From the NCBI GenBank assembly GCA_023265025.1, contig JAHFUP010000032.1, positions 1 to 53,378 on the forward strand: 53,378 bases of DNA. The letters run 5' to 3'. Every line of letters starts with the position of its first letter. Position 1 is the first letter of the stretch. The translations under genes were made by a program, and so were the position numbers. Positions 47,914-53,378 of this stretch are shown here, piece after piece. This stretch comes from Acidimicrobiia bacterium. Its GTDB lineage: Bacteria > Actinomycetota > Acidimicrobiia > Acidimicrobiales > AC-14. Below the pieces are notes generated by a model that made no database searches, was not told where the DNA came from, and worked only from the letters and a program-made list of their open reading frames with translations.

Positions 47914-48887
47914 TAGAAAATCGCCCCTGATGTGGGATGGGCTCTCTCGTAGGCGTCGACGATCTGCTGGACGATGCGATGCCTGACCACGTCCTTCGAC
48001 GTGAGGTGCACGAAGCTCAACCCGTCGATGTCGGTGAGGATCTTCTCGAGGCCGAGCAGGCCGCTGCGGCCGGCCTGGAGGTCGACCTGGGTCACGTCGC
48101 CGGTGACGACGGCTTTGGACCCGAACCCGATGCGGGTCAGGAACATCTTCATCTGCTCGGGTGTGGTGTTCTGGGCCTCGTCGAGGATGAGGAAGCTGTC
48201 GTTGAGCGTGCGGCCCCGCATATAGGCGAGGGGCGCCACCTCGATGGTCTCGCCTTCCAGCAGGCGCTTGGCCCCTTCGGGCCCGAGCATGTCGTAGAGG
48301 GCGTCGTAGAGCGGCCGCAGGTAGGGGTCGACCTTGGCCAGCACGTCGCCGGGGAGGAAGCCCAGCCGCTCCCCCGCCTCGACCGCCGGCCGGGTCAGGA
48401 TGATGCGGCTCACGGTGTGGGCCTGCAACGCCTGCACGGCCAGGGCGACGGCGAGGTACGACTTGCCGGTGCCGGCGGGACCGATGCCGAAGGTGACGGT
48501 GCTGTTGGCGATGGCGTCGACGTAGCGGCGCTGGCCGCTGGTCTTCGGCCGGACCGTGCGGCCGCGGGACGAACGGAGCACCTCGGCGGCCAGCACCTCG
48601 GAGGGGCGCTCGTCGGCCTTCACCATGTCGATGGTGCGGCCGACGTCGGCGGAGTCGAGGCGCTGGCCCCGCTGCACCAGTAGGACGAGCTCCTCGAAGA
48701 GGTGACCGACCTGGTCGGCATGGTCGCCGCTGATGCTGATCTCGTTGCCGCGCACGAGGATCTCGGTGTTCCCGAAGGCCTTCTCGATGAGGCGGAGCAA
48801 CTCGTCGCGCTCGCCCAGGAGATCCACCATGAGGTGGTTGCCGGGCACGAGGATCTTGATCTGGGTCGGGGACACGGCTGGTTTCAC
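47913..48887 (-). CDS. phoH: PhoH-family ATPase
   Basis: This 324-residue P-loop ATPase has an N-terminal KH-like region (about 10-100), Walker [21 protein letters not shown], Walker [21 protein letters not shown] and a sensor segment [11 protein letters not shown]. PhoH-like proteins linked to ybeY are thought to act as RNA helicases in rRNA processing. The start at GTG 48887 has a GAGGAG too close to it; a GTG at 48875 with the same site about 11 nt upstream is an alternative. Confidence 0.95.
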   Translation of the reverse strand: MKPAVSPTQIKILVPGNHLMVDLLGERDELLRLIEKAFGNTEILVRGNEISISGDHADQVGHLFEELVLLVQRGQRLDSADVGRTIDMVKADERPSEVLAAEVLRSSRGRTVRPKTSGQRRYVDAIANSTVTFGIGPAGTGKSYLAVALAVQALQAHTVSRIILTRPAVEAGERLGFLPGDVLAKVDPYLRPLYDALYDMLGPEGAKRLLEGETIEVAPLAYMRGRTLNDSFLILDEAQNTTPEQMKMFLTRIGFGSKAVVTGDVTQVDLQAGRSGLLGLEKILTDIDGLSFVHLTSKDVVRHRIVQQIVDAYERAHPTSGAIF

Positions 48888-48924
48888 TCCTCAGGCTACC
48901 CGGCTGGGGCGCCCGACCGGTGAA

Positions 48925-49269
48925 CTATCCCGGCGGCCATTCCATCGGGCGCCCTCCGACCAGGTGCATGTGGAGGTGGGCCACGGAGTTCTGGGCGTCG
49001 TCGCCGACGTTGAGCACCAGGCGGTAGCCCCGTTCGGACAGCCCCTCGGCGCGGGCCACTTGCTGGGCCGTCGACATCATCTCGGCGAGGATCTCGGCGT
49101 GCTCCGGGGCCACCGTGTCGGCGGAGACGATGTGCTCCCTGGGCACCACGAGGACGTGGACCGGCAGCGCCGGCTTGATGTCGCGGAAGGCGTAGGTGCG
49201 CTCGGTGGAGGCGACCTCGTCCGACGGCAGGTCGCCGGCCACGATGCGGCAGAAGAGGCAGTCGCTCAC
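48925..49269 (-). CDS. HIT-family nucleotide hydrolase/transferase
   Basis: The 114-residue protein has the histidine triad HLHMHLVGG with the catalytic middle His, the N-terminal CLFCRIVAGDLPSDEV with a zinc-type Cys pair, and VLVVPREHIVSA. This is the Hint/HinT-like branch that hydrolyses adenosine phosphoramidates. It is close to full length and starts at a GTG. It lies upstream of phoH on the same strand, a common arrangement. Confidence 0.93.
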   Translation of the reverse strand: MSDCLFCRIVAGDLPSDEVASTERTYAFRDIKPALPVHVLVVPREHIVSADTVAPEHAEILAEMMSTAQQVARAEGLSERGYRLVLNVGDDAQNSVAHLHMHLVGGRPMEWPPG

Positions 49270-49322
49270 GGTGCCGTCAGGCTATCGAGTTGGTGCAATT
49301 GGCGAGTGCTCTACTGGGTGGC

Positions 49323-49871
49323 GTGGACGGCGCCGGCGACCTCGAGCAGTGGGCGGCCGACGCCCGGGCACGGGAGGCGGCGGACGCTCGAGTGCGGGAG
49401 CGGTGGCTGCGGGCCCAGGCCGCCGAGGAGGCCAGCCTGGCCGGCGTGCTGCTGGCCCTGGCCGAGCGACGGGAGACGGTAGTGGTCACCACCGGCGCCG
49501 GCCGGCGCCACCGGGGCGTGGTGACCGGTGTGGGGGTCGACTTCGTGGTCGTCGAGCTGCCGGCGGGCACCTCCACGCTGGTCGCCCTGGCCGCGGTGGG
49601 CGACGTCCGGGTGGCCGAGGAAGGGGCGCGGGTGGCGACCACTGGAGATGGGCCCGGCACCACGTCGCTGGGCGTGCGCCTGGGCGACGTGCTGGCCCAG
49701 GCCGCCGGCCAACGACCGCGGGTAGCGGTCTACGCCGGCGCCGCCTCCGTGGTGGGCGAGCTCCGGGCCATGGGGAGCGACGTGCTGACGGTACGGACCG
49801 ACGGCGACGCCCGCGCCGTCTACGTGCCGCTGACCTCGCTGTCGGAGGTCTCCTTCTTGGCCTCGGGGTAG
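49323..49871 (+). CDS. hypothetical protein with a Sm-like/beta-barrel core
   Basis: The 182-residue protein has an Ala/Arg/Glu-rich helix (about 1-45), then a beta-rich core (ETVVVTTGAGRRHRGVVTGV; GVDFVVVELPAGTSTLVALA) and a second beta region (DVLTVRTDGDARAVYVPLTS). The core has the look of a small barrel as in Sm-like proteins, but the assignment is weak. The family is often seen near the Tad/SAF and BldC-like genes of actinobacteria. The GTG at 49323 is preferred. It overlaps the convergent regulator gene by 52 nt. Confidence 0.65.
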   Translation: MDGAGDLEQWAADARAREAADARVRERWLRAQAAEEASLAGVLLALAERRETVVVTTGAGRRHRGVVTGVGVDFVVVELPAGTSTLVALAAVGDVRVAEEGARVATTGDGPGTTSLGVRLGDVLAQAAGQRPRVAVYAGAASVVGELRAMGSDVLTVRTDGDARAVYVPLTSLSEVSFLASG

Positions 49872-50071
49872 AGGTGCTCGAGGTCGCCCGGGGTGATGCG
49901 GGAGGCCTTGATGAAGCCCTCCACCTCGGCTTCCTGGAGCCGGATCACCCGCCCGAACTTGTAGGCGGGCAGCTCGCTCTCATCGATGAGTCGGTACAGC
50001 GTGCGAACGGTCACGCCTAACCGGCGGGCTGCCTCACCGGTGCTCATCCAGCGAATGTCGTCTTCTGACAT
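49820..50071 (-). CDS. excisionase/BldC-like helix-turn-helix DNA-binding protein
   Basis: The 83-residue protein has a MerR/Xis-type winged helix-turn-helix: WMSTGEAARRLGVTVRTLYR, then LIDESELPAYKFGRVIRLQE and AEVEGFIKAS. Residues after about 60 form an acidic tail. BldC-like proteins bind direct repeats as head-to-tail oligomers. It is divergent from the Flp/Tad pilus operon and is a candidate regulator of it. The ATG at 50071 follows a TACACT -10 element by 6 nt, so the mRNA is probably leaderless. Confidence 0.85.
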   Translation of the reverse strand: MSEDDIRWMSTGEAARRLGVTVRTLYRLIDESELPAYKFGRVIRLQEAEVEGFIKASRITPGDLEHLYPEAKKETSDSEVSGT

Positions 50072-50077
50072 ACGCGT

Positions 50078-50083
50078 AGTGTA
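50078..50083 (-). promoter_or_regulatory. -10 element of a leaderless promoter
   Basis: TACACT on the minus strand lies 6 nt before the ATG at 50071, so transcription should start at or next to the initiation codon. A -35 element is not obvious. Confidence 0.45.
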
Positions 50084-50187
50084 GCCGCGGTCGACGTTCC
50101 CTTGTGGTTCTTCATGGGGTTTCGTGGTGTACAACGTACGGCCGGGCTTCCTACAGCTTTTGCACCGGAAATCCTCAGGTTTTCCCC

Positions 50188-50216
50188 TTGTGCCCTTCCA
50201 GCGCCTTTCATAGGCT
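50188..50216 (+). promoter_or_regulatory. predicted promoter of the Flp/Tad pilus operon
   Basis: TTGTGC (50188-50193), a 17-nt spacer and TAGGCT (50211-50216) form a fair promoter about 55 nt upstream of the cpaB-like ATG. The 200-nt region 50072-50270 is less GC-rich than its surroundings and contains no other gene that I can support. Confidence 0.45.
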
Positions 50217-50270
50217 CTGCCTCCAGGCGATCACGGCGACCGGCGTACCGGCGAAAGGCGGCAGCGAGCG

Positions 50271-51023
50271 ATGGCTCAGAAGGTGGGCACGGCCCCCGAT
50301 CGCAGCGCGCCAGAGCGCAGGGCAGCGGAGCGAACGGCCAACGGCGCCGGCCCTGCAAACCGGGCCGTCCGCCGGCGGCGGGGGCTGCCCGGCAGCCGCG
50401 CCGTGGTCGGCGGGCTGCTCGTGGCCGCCGCCGCCGTCGGCCTGTTCGCGGCCACCAGCAGCTCACAGGCCGGCCCGGATCACTCCTACGTCGTGGCCCG
50501 GCAGGACCTGGCCGCCGGCACCCGCTTACAGGTGTCCGACCTCCAACTCGTGCCCATGGAGCTGTCCGACGGGCTGCGGTCGCGCGTGTTCGAGCGGGCC
50601 GAGCCGCTCGTCGGCGCCACCCTCCTCGCTCCCCTCGGTGCCGGCGAGCTCGTGCAGTCGAGCGCGGTGGTGGCCCGGAAGGCCGACACGGCCAGCCGGG
50701 AGGTGACCTTCACGCTCGAGCGGGGGCAGATGGGCACGGCCATCAAGCAGGGCGAGCGCGTCGACCTGCTGGCCACCTACGGCACCGGCAACGACGCGTT
50801 CACCGTGGTGGTCGTGCGCCAGGCCCTTCTCGTCGGCGTCGAGCGGGCGCGGACGTCCTCCGGCGAGTCGGGCCCGGCGACGGTGACGGTGGCGCTCGAC
50901 GACTCGGCCGACTCGGTGGCGCTGGCGCATGCCATCCAGCTCGGGAAGATCACCCTGGTGCGGGCCACCGGTGCCCCGCCACTGGCCGGCGTGCCGCCCA
51001 CGTACCGGACCGGCCGGGCCTGA
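50271..51023 (+). CDS. cpaB: CpaB/SAF-domain Flp pilus assembly protein
   Basis: The 250-residue protein has a cytoplasmic Arg-rich start, one membrane helix (AVVGGLLVAAAAVGLFAATS) and an extracytoplasmic SAF domain (VVARQDLAAGTRLQVSDLQL onwards). A C-terminal beta domain follows (EVTFTLERGQMGTAIKQGER; RVDLLATYG). In Tad systems CpaB/RcpC sits in the envelope and supports pilus assembly. The stop overlaps the cpaE-like start (TGATG). It is the first gene of the Tad operon here. Confidence 0.85.
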   Translation: MAQKVGTAPDRSAPERRAAERTANGAGPANRAVRRRRGLPGSRAVVGGLLVAAAAVGLFAATSSSQAGPDHSYVVARQDLAAGTRLQVSDLQLVPMELSDGLRSRVFERAEPLVGATLLAPLGAGELVQSSAVVARKADTASREVTFTLERGQMGTAIKQGERVDLLATYGTGNDAFTVVVVRQALLVGVERARTSSGESGPATVTVALDDSADSVALAHAIQLGKITLVRATGAPPLAGVPPTYRTGRA

Positions 51024-52318
51024 TGGCGGCGGAGCGCTTCGTCGTCCTCGGCCTGGCGCCGGCCCGTTCGGCCTGGTTCCGTTCCGTCGGCGTCTGGGCC
51101 AACAGCGGCGCCCTGCCGGCGGAGTTCGTCCGGTGCATCTCCGCCGAGGAGGTCCGGGCCCGCCTCGGGTCCGGACGCCCGTTCTCGGCGCTGGTCGCCG
51201 ACGCCGGCCTCCCCGCCGTCGACCGCGATCTGGTCGCCGCGGCGCGCAGCGCCGGGTGCGCGGTCCTTGTGGTCGACGACGGGCGGGCCACCCGGGACTG
51301 GCTGGAGCTGGGCGCGGCGCGGGTCCTGCCGCCGTCGTTCGGGCGGGAGGAGCTGGTCGCCGCCCTGGCGTCGTGCGCCCACCCGGTGCGTCGCGGCGAG
51401 GCCGACGCGTCCGACCTCCTCACCCGCCCGGCGCCGGTCGCCTGGCGCGGCTCGGTCGCCGCTCTCACCGGCGCCGGCGGCACCGGCGTGTCGACGACGG
51501 CGATCGCCCTGGCCCAGGCCCTGGCCGACGACGTCCGCCACGGCGGCATGGTCCTGCTCGCCGACCTGCGGCTGCACGCCGAGCACGCCGTCCTCCACGA
51601 CGCCGGCGACGTCCTGCCCTGTGTGCAGGAGCTGGTCGAGGCCCACCGCTCGGGCCAGCCGACGGCGGACGACGTGCGCTCGCTGGCCTTCGCCGTGCCC
51701 GAGCGGCACTACCACGTCCTGCTCGGCCTGCGGCGGGCGCGGCACTGGCCGGCCATCCGGCCCCAGGCCTTCGAGGCCGCGTTCGACTCGCTGCGCCGGG
51801 CCTGGGGCGTGGTGGTGTGCGACATCGACGCCGACCTCGAAGGCGAGGACGACGCCGGCTCGATCGACGTCGAGGAGCGCAACATCATGGCCCGGACCGC
51901 GGCGGCCCAGGCCGACGTGGTGTTCGCCGTCGGCCTGCCCGAGCTCAAGGGCGTCCACTCGCTGGTCCGGGTGCTCGAGGAGCTGATCGCCTTCGGCACC
52001 GACGCGGCCCGCATCGTGCCGGTCATCAACCGGGCGCCCCGCTCGGCGCGCGCCCGGGCCGGCCTGGCTGCGGTGGTGGCCGAGCTCACGGGGCCCTTCG
52101 CCGGCGGCCGGTTGATGAACCCGATCCACGTCCCGGAGCGGGGCAACGTCGAGGCCGACGTCCACGACGGCGCCCGGCTGCCATCTGCATTGGGCGCGCC
52201 GCTGGCCGGCGCCTTCAAGGCGCTGCTCGACCGTCCCCGCCTGGAGCCGGTGGCGACCGAGCCCGAGCCGGTGCGGCCGGGCACCCTCGGTCACTGGACC
52301 GAGGAGGCGCTCGGGTGA
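51023..52318 (+). CDS. cpaE: CpaE/TadZ-like ATPase of the Flp pilus system
   Basis: The 431-residue protein has a receiver-like N-terminal domain (about 1-130, ALVADAGLPAVDRDLVAAAR) and a MinD/ParA-type domain (about 145-415). The deviant P-loop is VAALTGAGGTGVSTTAIALA; the signature Lys of Walker A is replaced by Val-Ser (GTGVSTT), so ATP hydrolysis may be weak. A Walker B-like GVVVCDIDADLEGE and RIVPVINRAPRS follow. TadZ proteins mark the pole where the pilus machine assembles. It overlaps both cpaB and the tadA gene. Confidence 0.85.
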   Translation: MAAERFVVLGLAPARSAWFRSVGVWANSGALPAEFVRCISAEEVRARLGSGRPFSALVADAGLPAVDRDLVAAARSAGCAVLVVDDGRATRDWLELGAARVLPPSFGREELVAALASCAHPVRRGEADASDLLTRPAPVAWRGSVAALTGAGGTGVSTTAIALAQALADDVRHGGMVLLADLRLHAEHAVLHDAGDVLPCVQELVEAHRSGQPTADDVRSLAFAVPERHYHVLLGLRRARHWPAIRPQAFEAAFDSLRRAWGVVVCDIDADLEGEDDAGSIDVEERNIMARTAAAQADVVFAVGLPELKGVHSLVRVLEELIAFGTDAARIVPVINRAPRSARARAGLAAVVAELTGPFAGGRLMNPIHVPERGNVEADVHDGARLPSALGAPLAGAFKALLDRPRLEPVATEPEPVRPGTLGHWTEEALG

Positions 52319-53247
52319 CGTCGGCAAGCGAGGCGTCGCCGCTGCAGGAGATCGAGCGGCGTGTCCAGCTGCGGGCCAAGGACATCTCCCTCGACATGGC
52401 CGGCGACGGCGGCCGGGCCAAGCTGCGGTCCCTGATCGCCGATGAGGTCGCCGCCTGGTCCGAGGCGTACAAGCGGGGGCTGCGGGCCTTCGACCTGGCC
52501 GACCCGGACCTCGTCGCCGAACGGGCCTACCGCAACCTGGCCGGTTACGGCCCCTTAGCGCCTCTCCTTGAAGATGATGATGTTTGGGAGATTATGGTTA
52601 ACTCTCCTGACCAGATCTTCGTGAAACGGCACCGGGGTACGAGCGGCTACCACGACGAGGCGTTCAACGACGACGACCATGTCGTCCGCACGCTCACCAA
52701 GATCCTCGACGAGGCGGCCGGATCGCACCGCAAGCTCGACCCCGCCGAAGGGCTCCAGGACGCGCAGCTCGACTCGGGCGCCCGGCTCCACATCGTCCAC
52801 GGCGACGTCGGCCGCGACGGCCACGTGCTGGTCAACATCAGGAAGTTCACCGGCGTGGCGTACAGAAGCCTCGACGAGCTGGTCGACCGCGACATGCTCG
52901 ACACCAGGGTCGCCGGGTTCCTGCGGGCATGCGTGCGGGCCCGCCTGTCGATCGTCTTCTCCGGCTCCCCCGGGTGCGGGAAGACCACGCTGCTTTCCTG
53001 CTGCGCGGCCGAGCTCGACCCGAGCCTGCGGGTGGTCGTGGCCGAGGAGGTCTTCGAGGCCGACCTCCCACTGCCCAACGTGGCGTCGATGCAGACCAGG
53101 CCGGCCCGGCCCGACCGTCGTGAGGTCGACCTCCGCCGGCTGGTCTCGGGCTTCCTGCGCATGGCGCCCGACATCGCCGTGGTCGGCGAGGTGCGCGACC
53201 GCGAGGCGTTACCCCGAGAAGGTTACCCACCTCAGCAAGCCGCCTGA
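52315..53247 (+). CDS. tadA: CpaF/TadA-family pilus ATPase, 3' part replaced
   Basis: The visible 310 codons encode a TadA/CpaF secretion ATPase that drives Flp pilus extension. The N-terminal domain includes LAGYGPLAPLLEDDDVWEIM. Walker A is IVFSGSPGCGKTTLLSC, then VVAEEVFEAD, the RREVDLRRLV region and PDIAVVGEVRDREAL. Homologues continue from there with the His box and about 120 more residues. Here the frame instead reads PREGYPPQQAA and stops at 53247. The break is at about 53208, right after the conserved Asp box, and the Leu is encoded by TTA, rare in this DNA. The gene is interrupted by an insertion or joined to unrelated sequence. Codons at 52555-52610 are unusually A/T-ending. Confidence 0.82.
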   Translation: MTSASEASPLQEIERRVQLRAKDISLDMAGDGGRAKLRSLIADEVAAWSEAYKRGLRAFDLADPDLVAERAYRNLAGYGPLAPLLEDDDVWEIMVNSPDQIFVKRHRGTSGYHDEAFNDDDHVVRTLTKILDEAAGSHRKLDPAEGLQDAQLDSGARLHIVHGDVGRDGHVLVNIRKFTGVAYRSLDELVDRDMLDTRVAGFLRACVRARLSIVFSGSPGCGKTTLLSCCAAELDPSLRVVVAEEVFEADLPLPNVASMQTRPARPDRREVDLRRLVSGFLRMAPDIAVVGEVRDREALPREGYPPQQAA

Positions 53248-53378
53248 CCAAGACAATTAGACCTGAACCAAGCGTAAGACCTCGGCGGCGGGCGGCATGG
53301 GGCCCGGAACGCCTTGTGTTCCGGCGTTCTTGAGAGGCACGGCCGCCGAGGCTGGGGACGGTTCAGGTGAACGAGAAC
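53209..53378. other. unrelated structured sequence interrupting tadA (insertion or assembly junction)
   Basis: After the break in tadA the sequence no longer encodes TadA in any frame. It contains nested perfect inverted repeats: ACCTGAACC (53261-53269) with GGTTCAGGT (53360-53368), and inside these CCTCGGCGGC (53280-53289) with GCCGCCGAGG (53342-53351), plus an apical CCGGAAC/GTTCCGG. This is the look of a folded RNA, such as part of a self-splicing intron or another mobile element. No intron boundary or encoded protein is visible before the window ends. A misassembled contig end is the alternative. Confidence 0.5.

Noticed and set aside
50102-51022. + strand frame continuing upstream of the cpaE-like start
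   Set aside because: It is a shadow of the cpaB-like gene; the ATG at 51023 overlaps the cpaB stop, and the domain starts there.
53191-53196. GTGCGC as a group II intron 5' end inside tadA
   Set aside because: These bases encode the conserved Val-Arg of VGEVRDREAL, so the break must be later, at about 53208. The boundary of any intron remains unknown.

Overview
The window is about 53 kb of very GC-rich, gene-dense actinobacterial DNA. Many genes overlap by 1 or 4 bases, GTG and TTG starts are common, and some starts look leaderless. The gene set (tatA-tatC beside a Ski2-like DEVH helicase, pnp-rpsO-M16 peptidase, phoH-ybeY-CNNM-era, actinobacterial serC, Flp/Tad pilus genes) suggests an uncultured Acidimicrobiia-like actinobacterium. 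That placement is inference from gene content. I saw no rRNA, tRNA, CRISPR array or recognisable transposase.

Layout. 0.1-1.7 kb: a STAS protein and an AAA ATPase. 1.8-9.0 kb: one + strand operon with a response regulator, histidine kinase, lipoprotein, HlyD-like adaptor, MacB-type ATPase and permease, and an anchored protein. 9.1-18.1 kb, mostly on the minus strand: a secreted metallopeptidase-like protein, a lipid-kinase-like protein, the Ski2-like helicase, tatC, tatA, a glycerophosphodiesterase on + and leuA. leuA has a leader peptide and an attenuator. 18.3-26.4 kb: a Lys/Ala-rich membrane protein, a Cu/Zn-SOD lipoprotein, serA, an aminotransferase, a small gene under a LexA-like box, a decayed secreted-protein gene and serC. 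26.4-31.4 kb: a Cys-repeat secreted protein, a sigma factor, a PEP-synthase/rifampin-phosphotransferase-like protein with two downstream genes, and a tyrosine phosphatase. 31.4-36.6 kb: a methyltransferase-DNA glycosylase fusion, a DedA-like protein, dapB, a cupin, a membrane protein, an OsmC protein and a thioredoxin-like gene with an in-frame TGA. 36.6-41.2 kb: M16 peptidase, pnp, rpsO and arfB. 41.3-49.9 kb: a PAS/GAF/PP2C sensor phosphatase, an unknown protein, era, a CNNM protein, ybeY, phoH and HIT. 49.8 kb to the end: a BldC/Xis-like regulator diverging from the start of a Flp/Tad pilus locus (cpaB-like, cpaE/tadZ-like, cpaF/tadA). The tadA frame breaks off near 53208 in unrelated, highly structured sequence.

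Most notable is 35881-36573. This two-domain thioredoxin-fold gene carries TGA exactly where the first Cys of its CxxC motif should be. The same frame then continues for 92 conserved-looking codons to a normal stop, and a SECIS-like hairpin lies about 20 nt after the TGA. I read it as a probable selenoprotein (Sec-Pro-Gly-Cys), coupled to an OsmC peroxidase-like gene. Other finds are a leucine attenuator with a 17-residue leader peptide, an SOS-type operator on a leaderless 68-residue protein, and a methyltransferase-MUG glycosylase fusion. A dispersed palindrome has apparently inserted in frame into the helicase gene.
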